Shown here: positions 46,828-59,375 of the stretch, piece by piece
How the letters are laid out: each line of letters begins with the position of its first letter
How positions within the stretch are numbered: position 1 is the first letter of the stretch
Assembly: GCF_028583425.1 (NCBI RefSeq)
Contig: NC_072797.1
Coordinates: forward strand, 19,998,001 to 20,062,000
DNA length: 64,000 nucleotides
Source of the DNA: Eublepharis macularius
Taxonomy: Eukaryota; Chordata; Lepidosauria; Squamata; Eublepharidae
Direction: 5' to 3'
The notes under the pieces: model-generated
Told to the model about the DNA's origin: nothing
What the model saw: the letters and a program-made list of their open reading frames with translations, nothing else
The model's database searches: none
Made by a program: the position numbers and the translations under genes

Positions 46828-47613
46828 TGTCAGGGTTGTGTCAGTTCAGACTACTGGGGGGGGGGTCATGTGATTGAATAAAAAGCCCCTTGCATACTGA
46901 GAACTAGCTAGCCCAGAACTCTGCTACAGACAATGTTCAGCAAATAATCCAGTTATGTGAACCTCAAGTTGACCTCAAAAGTGATACAGCCCAGCAGTGG
47001 GCGCAGCTTCTCATTTGTACCTCATTTTGAATGGGATAATTTAATAATTCCCTTCTACCTAGCGGCTTATCTCCTTGCATTCCCGGATCATTAAAGTCTG
47101 TACTAAGAGGAGGATGACAAGATGGATTCTTTTTTTCCAGTTTAGTGTGTCTGACCAATAGCCCTCAGTAGTTCAGGAGAACTAGAGCCACCCACCCCAG
47201 ATCAATATTTTAATGAGACTTATCAGAAAAGCTTGTTTACTTAAAAACTCTGGATTCCATAAAGGCCACGGGGGGAAGCAGTTTTGGAAACAGATGCTCC
47301 CAACAGCTACTCTACTAAAGTACAAGAGCAAAACTAACATCAGAAGAGAGAATCTTGTTCAGCACTGAAATCGGAAGAATGACAACAATGGAACTTTAAG
47401 GCCCCAACAAGGTCAAGAGAGACTGCTGGATCACCGTCGGAGTGATTGCAGCGGGTAAGTGAAATAAATAAGGGAAAGCAAATGTATGGGTGGAGAATTT
47501 ATTCCTCAAGATTAACGTTATTAGCCAAATCAATAACCCTATCCTTAAACATTTTGCAAAACTTCTTTGCATACCTTTTTTTTTGTAAGCAAAAGGAGCA
47601 AATTACGTACATA
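46828..47613. other. Gene-free stretch
   Basis: No exon or named repeat recognised. Confidence 0.4.
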
Positions 47614-47621
47614 CATTCCAT

Positions 47622-47789
47622 CAAGTTGCAACTGATTTATGGTAACCCCAGCAAGGGGCTTTCAAAGCAAGCGAGAAGCAGAGGGGGGTTGCCAGCGTCT
47701 TCCTCTGCAGAGCCTTCCTTGGTGGTTGCCCATCCAAGCCCTGACCCTGCTTAGCTTCCGAGATCTGATGAGATTGGGCTATACCACAC
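47622..47789 (-). mobile_element. 5S-rRNA-derived SINE
   Basis: Complement of the 14482 SINE: 'gcaaggggctttcaaagc', 'gcttagcttccgagatctg', 'atgagattgggctata'. Perfect duplication cattccat (47614-47621, 47790-47797). Confidence 0.75.
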
Positions 47790-47797
47790 CATTCCAT

Positions 47798-49900
47798 GCT
47801 TTGGGGCAAACTGAACATTAAAAGTGCCTAGGAACAATCTGAGTCAAGAAAACTTTGCTCTTCTGCTTCAATTTGGGCCACATTAACAATGACAGCAAGC
47901 ATAAGCTTAACACCATAGGCCAGGTCCAAGCTGACTGAGCCATTGGGGCTCAGCCGGCTCCAAGGCAGTAGCTCACTGAATCTTGCCCAGTCCATTCCAG
48001 GTCCAATCTGCCCCTTGTAAATCGTGCTTGGCTGGGAAACTGAGTTAGTGCAGCAATTGTACTGGGGTCCAACTTAAGGGGAAAGACAGCTCACACAAGT
48101 GGTATATATAGTATGCGGGAAGGTGTTACACTGGAGCCGACACTTAATGTTAGATTGCAGTTCCTTTTCTATAAAGTGGAAGTCACAATTCTGGTTATCC
48201 CCATTCATGGAAGAGAGCATGCTTTTGTGGGGCATTTTGTCTCGGTCGCTCCTCTAGCTGGCCACCAGCGTATTGTTGGAACTAGCACAATGTACTGTTC
48301 TTGGAAAGGAAATATTACTGTTGTTAGCTGCAGTGGACTCTGGGAATAAAGCGACAAGCTAATTGAGAAAATAATGGTAATAATACGCTTGACTGGATTT
48401 TTATCAGGGAGTATATTAGATTTATATGAAATGAAAACAGACTTTTAAAAAATCTCTCTCCGTGGAACACAGCTATACAAGTGCTCTTCATTGATATTTT
48501 CCTATGCTGATCCTAATAATAACTTATATTTTCCTCCTACGGCTTTCTTTCAACCAAAAAGCCTCCTGAAGGGAAGCCTGGAACATGGGGAGAATCGGGT
48601 TTGTTGTTATGAGGTTACCTGCAGTAATTAGCAGCCCTCTGCTTCCTTCGGCTAGCATGAAATCCTCTTCTCTCTTCCAGATCTCATAATCAGGCAGTTT
48701 GGAAAGAACGCCAATCCCCAGGAACTAATATTCCTCAATCTCTTTCATTTTCTGTTTCCCACTAAATGCTTACTGCACAACAGCTGGGTCTTGATATGGA
48801 AATGAGGAGGTGGGGTGGGGGGTGAGATCTCTCACTGGTTTGCAACATTGCTGGTCCTTTTTTCACGTACAAGATTAGCATTTTTACTGAGATGACTGTT
48901 TGCAACCCAGCGGCTCACAGCTGGATAACCCCCGGTGGTACCTACTTAACAAGGATAATATATGTATACACTCAGGGCATACACAGATGACTAAGGTGTG
49001 CTGAATATATAGTGTAGGGAATTGCTTCTGTTTGGCTGACTCCATCCTGCCTGTTTTATTACTGGGAACTGAAGATCCTAATGCGGAGTATGAAATTCTG
49101 ACTCTTTCCATGCAATCGTTTTAAAACTTTCTATCCTTAGGATGCTCTTTCTACTTTAGTACAGTTGCCCAGGAACCACTGCATTGAGATATCTGCCTTA
49201 TACGCATGTTCCAGAGAACTAGCCAGCCATGGCAGTCTGTGGCAGCAAAAATAAGCAGGAGTCTAGTGGCAACTTAAAGTCTTGCAAGATCTTATCCCAG
49301 CATGAGCTTTAGATCTTCACTGGGAAAACATTTATATTTATTTATGTCGTTCGTGTGTGTGTGTGTGAGATTTCCAAGGACTCAAAGGGCCATAAGGAAG
49401 TATAAATGGGTAAAAAGAAAACAGACCATTTGCAATAGCTGTAATTAGCAGCAGGTTGGGCCTCAGCATTGCGCTGTATGAACCACGTTTATGGTCTGTT
49501 ATGACTCCCGAAATTTTCTGTGACGCACATTGCGGAGAAGATTGCTAATAGGGGGCATGACCAGCCTAATCTTCCCTCTCTTGTCAGGTAGGATCTATAT
49601 AACATTTGCTTTTGCGCTATTGGAAGCTTCTCCTCCCTTTCTTGATTGTCACTGTATTTGTGGTTTTTTCTCTCTAAATTGTTAGCTGCTTTGCGTTCAC
49701 TTCGGAGAGAAAGCTGGAATACAAATGCACGAAAACTCGCTAAGACAGTATCATAATATTCGCCTCCTGGATTTTCATCCATGAACAGGAAAACCCAGGA
49801 GGCCACATTGTTAAAATATAACACCCTGTCCCCAACAATGTATGGATCCCCCTCAATTTCTAGGAAGTTTCTCAGCCATTACTGGCCTCCTTTTCAAAGA
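47798..49900. other. Gene-free stretch
   Basis: No exon or named repeat, apart from a fold-back arm fragment near 49258-49320 ('ggagtctagtggcaact') and a GT run at about 49354-49367. One of the less repeat-filled parts of the window. Confidence 0.4.
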
Positions 49901-49904
49901 ATTA

Positions 49905-49982
49905 CAGTGAAATCCGAAGCAGAGTTAGTCCAGTCTAAGTCAATGGGCTGCGACTGGCTTAACTCTGCTCCGGATTTCACTG
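49905..49982. repeat. Palindromic MITE (CAGTG...CACTG)
   Basis: Left cagtgaaatccgaagcagag, right ctctgctccggatttcactg. Near-perfect arms around 'gtcaatgggctgcgact'. tta lies at both borders, which may be a target duplication. Related to 2777-2863. Confidence 0.65.
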
Positions 49983-49989
49983 TTACAGG

Positions 49990-51615
49990 CCTCCAAGGAT
50001 GGCAGTGTGAACACAACAATCAAACGGCCTCTTAGCATATTGCATGTTTCATTTTGTATCTCTTTAGATGTTTTAAATATATGCCTAAAATTTTTAAGTC
50101 TGAATATGGCAAAGGCTTGTATCATTGAAATGCGCTCAGAGAATCAGGACTGGCTGTGGTTCTTTGAGAGGCAAGCCCCGATATGCCCCGTGGACCATGG
50201 AGAAAGGACCTTATATTTTGTGAGAGAGATATGGGGGGGGGGGCACAAATGTATACCTCCAATTACTCTGAAGGAGGCAGTGTTCTTTCTAGGTTGCAAG
50301 GATATATAATCAGTGCATCTGACTAACAGGAGTCCAACTCATTAAAGCTTCTGTTATCATAGATTTGTTGTCTTCAATGTGCCATAAGACTCTGTTATTA
50401 TAGTCAGGGCTGCCCAACATTTTATGGACAAAAAATAAGTTCCTATGTCTCTCTGATGTTCTCATGCAATAGGAAGACTTGTGCCTGAAAACAACCCTTT
50501 TCCACAAATAAGATAGTTTTCTGCTTTTGATTTCTCTTCATTGGTCACCCTATTGTTTTCCTTTGGATTTAAGATTCCACTATTTCCTTTTGTATTTATT
50601 CATTCTCTAGCTCTTTCTCATCTTTGATTTTTCTACATGTACAGTATTTATCTTAAAATGAACAAGATTACTTGTTCATTTTAAATGAACAAGCTGAGAG
50701 ATGGTGACAGGCGGCTGGCAACTGGCAGGAGTTGGGGGTAGGGGTGCTACTGGTGTGACAGCATTACATCACTTCTGAGAAAAACCCCAGAAGTGACTTT
50801 ATACTGCTCTAGGAATTGATGGAAACTCTGTGGTAGATGCCATTGGGAACAGGCACCATGGATGGCACATTAATTGTTATGACAATAGTACTACCCCAAT
50901 TCCCATTCTCTTTTTCCTCATTCAGACCCATTTCTACATGGGTCTCTGGTCCTAAGAGCCCCTTAAATCCTTTTCTGTACATGTAACATTGGGTAACAAG
51001 AACCTTCTACAACATACCATCAAGGAACCAAGCTTGTCTCCCCTTCAGTGAATCTGACCATCCACTGTGGCCAAGAACCCTGAAATTGCTCATAGGCTTT
51101 GGTACTGAGTCTCACATAGCACTCTTTCCACCCACTCCTAATTATCTACCAGGAATACAACCAGCTACCAGATGCTGTTGTAGCACTCACATGGGGCAAC
51201 TGAGCCATTCCTCCTGTCATCTACCTTTAGATTTTTTTCCTTTCTGCTTCGGGCAACTTTGGCCATCCCAAATGAGTGGGATTTAAACTATGTGTGCCTC
51301 TGATCCTTCTACCTGCTGCAATGACTTTCTGTTGCATTTATACACATTCTTAAGTGTATCTGTAAAAGGATGATCTGTAGGTTGGAGAAAATGCCTGTGT
51401 CTGTCCGACTGGCTCATTACCCCCACGTGTCCAAAGATGGAGATGGTGCATTAAGCAATAGCAGGCGCATTTTGAAGGCCAGGAGTCGTTTGATACTAGA
51501 TGGTCTTGCACCTTTGAAATCACAAAGTGTATTTGGCAGATTTGCCTTTTCAGCAAGCCAGCAAGGTCAGTGTTAGGGCCAACAGGCACCCAGGTTTGTT
51601 TTTCATGTATTTGCC
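49990..51615. other. Gene-free stretch
   Basis: 'cacttctgagaaaaacccca' near 50771 is repeat-like. No exon recognised. Confidence 0.4.
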
Positions 51616-51618
51616 TCA

Positions 51619-51852
51619 GAGCCAAGCTACAAGTGACGCCTGACACTAGTTGGACACTTGTCAGCTTCCCTCAAGTTTTGATGGGAAATGTAGGCAGTTC
51701 GGCGGAATGTTGGACAAGTGACAGTTGAAAAGCCCGTTGGGCAGCAGTCGGAGAGCCAAGCTGCAAGACCAGGATGCCTACATTTCCCATCAAAACTTGA
51801 GGGAAGCTGACAAGTGTCCAACTAGTGTCAGGCGTCACTTGTAGTTTGGCTC
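51619..51852. mobile_element. Harbinger-like MITE, copy 7
   Basis: 234 bp. Tips gagccaagctacaagtgac and gtcacttgtagtttggctc, duplication tca (51616-51618, 51853-51855). Both arms carry the 'actagt' variant. The centre retains an extra tip-like 'gagccaagctgcaag' near 51751. Confidence 0.9.
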
Positions 51853-52116
51853 TCACTTCCTTGTGCTTACCCCCACTTACCTCCCTATACTCCATTAACA
51901 GATCCAGTAAAATAGAACCTCCATGTTAAGAGGCAAGAAGCCTCCAAATGCCAGTGCTGGGGTGGGGTGGGGGCAACAGGGGGGGCACCTGGTAAGCTAC
52001 TGAGCAAAGTAGAAAATGCTGGCCTAAATGGACTACTGGACTAATCAAGCACAGATATCATTATTGCTGCAAGATGTTCTTTCATAGCCTGGCTCTGATA
52101 TCTGAGGTGAACCATG

Positions 52117-52264
52117 GGCTGATTCCGCACACGTTGGATAATGCACTTCCAATCCTCTTTATAGATCATTTGGAACGGATTTTTTCATGTGTGGAACAAA
52201 AAATACACCTCAAACGATTGATAAAGTGCATTGAAAGTGCATTTTCCAACGTGTGCGGAATCAC
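52117..52264. repeat. Palindromic MITE (GGCTGATTCCGCACACG type)
   Basis: Left ggctgattccgcacacgttg, right caacgtgtgcggaatca, inner 'gataatgcacttcc'. Sister of 34911-35050. Confidence 0.7.
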
Positions 52265-52604
52265 TGTTGAGAATAGAGCAAAAGTCCAGTAGCACCTCTA
52301 AGACTAACTCAATTAGTGGTAGGGCATCATGGCTACCCATCTTGATCTATCTCCATGTTGAAAATAAAGTGCCTCCAGTAGCAGAGACCAGGAAAACGAG
52401 GAAGGGTCAGCTTTCCTTACACACATTTTTCTATAAAAATTACAAATACACACGCACACACACACATACACACTTGATACGTGAATGGGACAGCTACAAC
52501 AAGCACAACTGCAACTGCCCCATCAAGCTGGTCCCAATTCTATGACCAGAAAATTGATGGCAGGGCAATTACTTGTTCAAAGGCATCAAGCAATGCCTTG
52601 ATGG

Positions 52605-52833
52605 TAGGGTTGCCAGCCTCTAGGTGGTAGCTGGAGATCTCCCGGAATTACAACTGGTCTCCAGGCCACAGAGATCAATTCACCTGGAGAAAATGGCTAC
52701 TTTGGGGGGTGGGCTCTATGGAATTATACCATGCCAAGGTCCTTTCCCTCCCCAAACCCCACTTTCTCCAGGTTTCTCCAGGTTTCACCTCCTAGATCTC
52801 CAGGAATTTCTTAACCTGGAGCTGGCAACCCTA
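52605..52833 (+). mobile_element. Non-autonomous hAT element (TAGGGTTGC tips)
   Basis: 229 bp from tagggttgccagcctc to gctggcaacccta. Perfect 8-bp duplication cttgatgg (52597-52604, 52834-52841). Sister of 3836-4053. Confidence 0.9.
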
Positions 52834-52841
52834 CTTGATGG

Positions 52842-55800
52842 CAGAGATGGTGCCCAGCCAGGCCTCCATGTGCCGAGCCTGTTACTCTAACCACCCAGGT
52901 GCTACATGAGACACAGAACTCTCAAGACTGCTGATCTGTGAATTTGTTCTGTTATGGGTGAAACGGCACATCAGCTACTGCTTTCAGTCTGCATCTAGGC
53001 TTCAAAGGCAGGCCATTTTGACCACAGTCAATTGAGGCAGATGGCTGTTATACATATCCGTATTAACATTCATAAAGCCAAACCAGCCAATAAAGAGATT
53101 GGAGGGAGTTGTTCCAGCATGGTGTAGATTGCATTTCACTGGTTGGGTGTAAGTGCATGAGTGCAATGCTCATCCATGCACACATGGGATTCAGTGGCGC
53201 TACATCCATGCACATTAGTCAGTCAGTCACATCCAGTACTAAATGTACATGGGAGGCAGAGTGGGGGGTGGGGTGAAGGATGATCACGCAGGCCCAGAAT
53301 AGCAGGTTTACACTTAGAGTTGCCAGCTAAGCACTGACAAGTGGAAGGTTCAGGTGTGTGGGGATATTAAAATACTCCAATAACATGGCCCCACAAGTAA
53401 TGTCATTGTGTCAAGGTGATGCTCTAGGATTCCACTGAAACACTATGACAAATCCATAGAGTTTCAGTGGTCTCCTAGAGTGTCACCCTGATGTAATGAC
53501 ACCATTTGCAGGATTGCACTAAAAGCTACCTCATGCTGCTGGAGAGATGGCAATTTTCACAACATTTCCTCCCTTTCTGCTGCCCAACCAAGCTAGGAAG
53601 CCTATTTATTTACCCTGCAATTCTATGTAGAGGTAGGTAAGGGTGGCTCTAGATGATATGTTTCTGCTCAGGCATGCACAGAGCAGAAACGGAGGGGAAA
53701 TTCTTATTTTAAAAAACAAAAAAAGGAGAGCTAAAAGGGATGTGGAATGGTTTCACAGGGGGAGGAAAGGCTCTTCCCTTCTCCCCAATTCTTTTTTCTT
53801 GCATGAAAACCGCACATGAGTGAGTAATTTTACTGATTTTGCAAGGAGAAAATCTGTGCATAGATTTTCCAGGTGGAGTAGCAAAATAACTCCCCCCTCC
53901 CGCCCATACTGTTTTTGTGCAGGAAAATTGCTTGGCGGGAGAGCAGGAGCTGTCCCTTGCCTTGTAGCACTTTGCTGATCTTGTTTGAGGTCCCCCTTTT
54001 TAAAAGAAGCAGTTCCCTGAAACCGCCATGTGACTGTGCATAGCCCCTGAGTGAGTGCCCATACAGAATTGTATTCTCTAGAGCCACTCTAACTCTGCGT
54101 ACGATTGCACAAAAGCCCGAAACCAAGCAACCACACCTGTACTTGGAATGGGACATGGTTTCATAACATTATCACCAAAGGACAGTCTTTTGAATGCACC
54201 CTGGCCCAGCTGGGAGCCTCTGTCCTAAAACATACCTAAGAGAAGCTTTATTCCATTCTTTTCATCTGAATCACATTAAGAAATTGCACTGAAAACCTGA
54301 AAGATTTTTTTCCCTCTGTGGGCCAAATGTGCTATATATTATCACCATGTCACCTTTCTCTTCCTCAACAACTTTCTCCATTTCATTTATTAACAGCTGA
54401 CAAAGCTCTCTTTTTATTGTTTTCTTTAATTAAGTAATAAAAAGTATGCACTTCGTAAAATGAAATGCCTGTTCCTGGCCTGAACGAATCCTATTGAAAA
54501 TGGCCGACACCCACAACGCTCCTTTGAGAAGTCTGGCTAAAGCTTGCTCTCTCTTTCTCTCTCTCAAAAGAGGGCTTTTGAAATTAGAATAAAAAAGGAA
54601 AGGAGAGAAGGGAGAGCCTGACACTGCAGTTCACAGCTGTAATCCTTGGCCTTCGTTCTCTCCCTTGTTTTTCTGCAGCATTCATCAGAAACCCAGCTGT
54701 GACAGTTTCTTGAAAACAGTCAAATCAACCTGGAAACACAGAGAAATCCCATAATGCGCCTGTGATCTATGTATCATGTGAACATTGCTACTGAGGAAAC
54801 ATTCATCAAGCAGCAGTATCTGTTTGGTTCTCCTCAAAAGTTCTACATCCAAACAGACATCTGCCCTTCAAGGTAATATAACTGAAGAAGGTGATAGCGG
54901 CTTGATCTATGATCTGCTCTAACATCCAGTGTTTTTCCTCATCCCAAAAGCAGTGGCAAAAAAATTAAGATAGTAAAAGTCCAGTAGCACCTTTAAGACT
55001 AACCAACTTTACTGTAGCATAAGCTTCTCTTCGTCAGATGCAATGGAGGGTAAGAAGAAACTGGCCAGATATATATAGGTGGTGAGGGGAGGGGTGAGTA
55101 GATGCAAATTGGAATTCATATGTAAATTTGACTCAGTCAGACTTGGATTGAATAGAGACTATGAATGGTTCTCATTATCAGAAGGAACTGATTTGCATCA
55201 GTGAGGCTTGCAAACAAGAGACCCGAGGATCTTTCCTCCAAATTGTTTGAAATTATCCCTATAAGCATGCCCTGTGTGATTCAACCCCAGAAGTTGAGAA
55301 ATTGAGAAATCAAGGAGACAGAACTGGGATCAAAACTGGGAGTTGGGCCAGTTTAGGATGGAAGAGATATTATGTCCTTTATGCTGGATTCTAGGGTTGG
55401 TGAAACCAGAGTAGCCAAATTGATACCAACGTAAGTCATGGCTGAAGTGACGAGTGATTCCAGATGCTCCTAGATTTTCAGTTTGTCAGTCAACAATCAG
55501 TTTCTATTTGTGTTGAGAATGCAGAATATTTGTGCCTGTGCACTTTGCAAATTCTTCTTTACTTCCAGAACAAATTTTCGATCTCTTCTCTGCTCCTTTC
55601 AGGTATCTATGGTTGCAGCTCCTGAAATAAAATCTCTTTCCTCTCCTAAAGGCCTCTTTCCTGCTGGAGCCATGGAGTGTGACAATGGTGTTTGTATCCA
55701 ATCTGTCAAACGCCATTATCACACTAAATAGCTACTGTTCGATAACTCATCAGCTGAGCAAAGGAGAGGAAGAAAATTATTTCCACGGTACATTTCCTGG

Positions 55801-56998
55801 CAAAGCTGGAGGAATGAGAGAACAACATGCCAGGGCAACTCTCTGCTTTTGATCAGTGCATCCCGCAATAAATAAAACGGCTTGCCAAAAGCCCTTTCTT
55901 TAAAGTGCTCTTTGTGATCCTGCTTGTTGTGTTAAGATGTGCGTGAGTCATTTTGCGTTCATGGATTGCAAAGATACTTCAGTGATCAGCACAAGCAATT
56001 ATGTATATTCGGTCTTACATTACAAGAATCAGCCTACACAACTGTCGTACTTTTTTTTTAAAAAGCATTGTACGTGCTTGTTCCCTTTATTAACAAGTTA
56101 ATAATCACGTCTATTTTCGTCTGGAACAGGAGCTCCATTGTCGTATTGACTTTTGATGAACGAGTTTGAGAATTGAGGCACAATTCCATTCTTGGCGCTC
56201 TGCTGTATACAGCTCAGCTGTGTATACATTCATCATTTCGCCAAAGACTGAAGGGAATTTCTGCCAACCTGTCAGGCTGTCTGGCTATTGGCAAGAAAGC
56301 AACCAAGATCCATTTCCATAATTGCTATATAAATATTCCATAGGTATGGAGATCTTATTAAAACCAACGGGGAGAACGAGATGCTGGGTGCCAGTACCTG
56401 CGAAGCTTCCAGCTTATGCCAAAGAAGACATTACAGCTGATGCTCTGTTCCCAGTCAAGCACTTGCCCCCATCCCTATACTACTTGATCTGTGACAGAAA
56501 TAAAATTAAAGCAATCTTTCCCATGTTTTGCAGCCACAAAGCCATGTTTCCCACTGAGTAGGGAGCGTGGCCAGTTGGTGATGAGTATACCTGTACGAGA
56601 CATATGTTTGCAAACATGTATTTGTTATATTCACACTTTGTTTTTAGTGTATGCAACACACAATGTGTGAAGTGTCCGTAAGGTATTGTAATATTTGCAT
56701 TAATTAAAAGAATATTCTGCGTGAAAGCAAAAACATTACAGCTCTTTAGAGTGCAGTGTTTTATGCATATTTTGTGTTCTTTCAGGTTCTGAGCTGGGAA
56801 TCTGATTTTTTTTAGACACTCTTTTCCTCCAACATGTTTACATATAGTTCCCAGGCAGACAGTTTTAGATCCAGGCAGTGCTCCAGGCCATAACATACAG
56901 CTGCAGCTTTAGCTGATAGTCCATGAGGAAAGTCCCATGATGGCGCCCATCTGTTCTTCTCTCCAATAAAGCAGGAAAGGCTAACTGGGGGGCCACGT
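52842..56998. other. Gene-free stretch with scattered repeat fragments
   Basis: 53394-53510 holds a 'gctctaggattcc' palindrome. 54977-55060 is a fold-back arm ('gtccagtagcacctttaag', 'gtagcataagcttctc') followed by the 'gaaactggccagatatatat' text also seen at 60997. 55100-57000 shows nothing recognised. Confidence 0.4.
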
Positions 56999-57006
56999 GT
57001 CACATC

Positions 57007-57738
57007 CAGGGCTTTTTTTCAGCCGGAATGCCATGGAACAGCGTTCCGGCACCTCTTAAAAATACCCACGTGATTGGTGGGTATTTGGGCCTGAAATGGC
57101 CAGGATTGGGCCGCTGCTGGGTGGGGCAGGGTTCCCTGGCATGGCAGTGGCCTGTTCCAGGTGGATTCGGCCCCAATCCAGGCCATTTGGGGCCCATTTC
57201 AACAATGTTGGGCCCATTTTGGCCCAATTTTGGCCTGAAATGGCCAAGATTGGGCTGCTGCCAGGTGGGGGAGGGCTCCCCTGCATGGCAGCAGCCCATT
57301 CCAGGCTGATTTGGGTCTATTTTGGCCATTTTGGGCCCAATTTGGGCTCAAAATGGCCAGGATCGGGCCCCAAATGGCCAGGATCAGGCCTGAAACAGCC
57401 AGGATCAGGCTGCTGTTGGGTGAGGGAGGGTTTCCCTGTATGACAGAGACCCATTCTGGGCCGATTTGGGCCCATTTTGGGCCCATTTCGGCCCAATTTG
57501 GGGCCGAAACAGCCAGGATCAGGCTGCTGCTAGGCAAGGGAGTGGTCTCCTGCATGGCAGCAACATATTCCAGGCCCATTTGGGCCCAAATCAGGCCCCC
57601 TGTGGAGCGCAGGAGCAGTCCCAGGTGGCCACGGCCTGCGTGATGACATCACTTACTGGAGAGCGCGAGCACGCTTTGCGCGCACATGTACGATACCCAG
57701 TAAGTTCCACTACCTCTTTTCCCAGAAAAAAAAGCCAA
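57007..57738. mobile_element. hAT element (CAGGGCTTTTTT left tip), copy E, with GGCC-rich array
   Basis: Starts cagggctttttttcagccg and ends near cccagaaaaaaaagcc; the last bases of the right tip are eroded and no duplication is readable. The interior (57070-57600) is a tandem-like array of 'aaatggccaggatcgggcc' variants in both orientations. The many overlapping frames here (up to 126 codons) encode the array itself, not a protein. Confidence 0.75.
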
Positions 57739-57739
57739 C

Positions 57740-58272
57740 CACAGCAATCCTTTTAATAAGCTCCCAGGACGACTACTCTAGGTCCACCATGCTTAGCTCT
57801 TGGCAGGCTTCGGGAACATAGTTTTGGAATCTTCAACAAAGATTAAACTGATCGGAACAAATTCCAGAAATCAAGATTTAAAGGACCGAGATCTGCACTA
57901 AGATCAGGTGTAAACAGTGAGACCATGTAAAGATCTCAAAACTCTACAAATAAATAACAAAATTAGCTGACCTTAGCAGTCCAAGAAGCTTTGGTCATCT
58001 TCAGCCTTTATCCTGCTTGTATGAAATCTATAAATAACAGCTTAGTGGTTTTCTAAATCTTTCCAAGGACTTTGGACTTCTATGGTAGCTTCTCAATGAA
58101 TCCTCTGTGCAGATGGAAAATGGTGGACAGATGTTTCTTCTGCAGAAGGTATGCTTGTCTCAAGTGTATATGGCTTTAAAGGACAATACCAGCACCTTGG
58201 ATTAGGCCTGGAAGCAAACTGGAAGTGTTAAGATGTATCCCAGAATTCCCCACAATGCACACAGATTTATGC
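57740..58272. other. Gene-free stretch
   Basis: No exon or named repeat recognised. Confidence 0.4.
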
Positions 58273-59375
58273 TAGGGCAGCTAGCTGGGAAATTCCTGGA
58301 GATCTGAGGGTAGAACATGGGGAGAATGGGGTTTGGGGAGGAAAGCAACCACAGCAGGGTATAATACCATAGAATCTACCCTCCGAAAGCAGCCATTTTC
58401 TCCAAGGGAACTAATTACTGCAGTATGGAGATCTCTTGTAATTCCAGGCAGGGCCGGCGCGTCCATGGAGGCACGTCCGGCAGCCGCCTTGAGAGCTGAG
58501 GTGCTGGAGGGGGGCACTAGGAGGCCACTGGTGCACCATCCCAGCTGGCAGCAGCCAATTCCCACTTGTAACAGCAATCAATGCAATAGAAAGCACACAC
58601 TAGGCGGGGGTGCTTCTGCTTCTTGTTTCAGCGCCTCCCCACCCCCAAAGCGGCAAGTCTAGATGCACGCTTACCTCGAAATAAGCACCTTTAGGAATGA
58701 GAGGGGCTTACTTCCAAGTAAACATGCTACATCAGAGCATACTGCAGCTGTATTCATTTAGCAAACGCCTGCAAGCTTTCCACCCGGGCAAACGTGGATG
58801 GGGGGGGGGGCTTTGCTATTGGTCACAGTGTTGCAGCACACGTGGCAGGTCCACATGGGAGCTGGCAACTGAAAGTGTAGCAGCAAAGATTGGCTGGCAG
58901 GCTCGGCTGAGCGCATGCACCCGGCACGCGCCACCTCCAGTCTCCCAAATAAATCCAAAGTGGTTTTGTGTGGGAATGGTGTTTCCTCCTCCCACCCCCT
59001 TCCACTTTTCTGCCAGAGCTCATTGGCAAGCTCCGTTTCCATTCTTCCCTTCCAGTCTCATCCTTCCATTTTAAAATCTGAGCATGTGCAAACGAAAGAA
59101 AGTATGCCAGGCGCCCCTCTCCAACAACTGAAGAGCCCTCCTCCTGGTCTCAGCACCTGCTGCGCCAATGGGGCCAGCTTGCAGCGGCATGCTACAAGAC
59201 GACGTCACACGCAGTGATGTCATCACACAGGATGGGTGCATGAGCGCGCACTTTGCATGTGCACGTGAGAGCAGCAACAGCCCTGAAGCTGCCCTCGGCC
59301 TCAGGCACCAGAAACTCTGGCACCGACCCTGATTCCAGGAGATTTCAAGGCACTACCTGGAAGCTGGTGACCCTA
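58273..59375 (-). mobile_element. hAT element of the TAGGGTTGC type, split by another hAT
   Basis: Left part starts tagggcagctagctggg and runs to 58448; right part 59332-59375 ends gctggtgaccctaa. 'cagccattttctccaaggg' identifies the family. The flanks atttatgc/atacaggc match 5 of 8, consistent with an old insertion. Confidence 0.65.
58449..59331. mobile_element. Nested hAT-type element (CAGGGCCGGCGC tips)
   Basis: 883 bp, from cagggccggcgcgtcc to ggcaccgaccctg, flanked by a perfect 8-bp duplication attccagg (58441-58448, 59332-59339). GC-rich interior with no coding capacity I can support; frames of up to 125 codons overlap on both strands. Confidence 0.8.

Noticed and set aside
57000-57643. 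Several overlapping frames of 93-126 codons rich in G, P, W and M
   Set aside because: They translate the GGCC-rich array in many frames and on both strands, which is the signature of a repeat and not of a gene.
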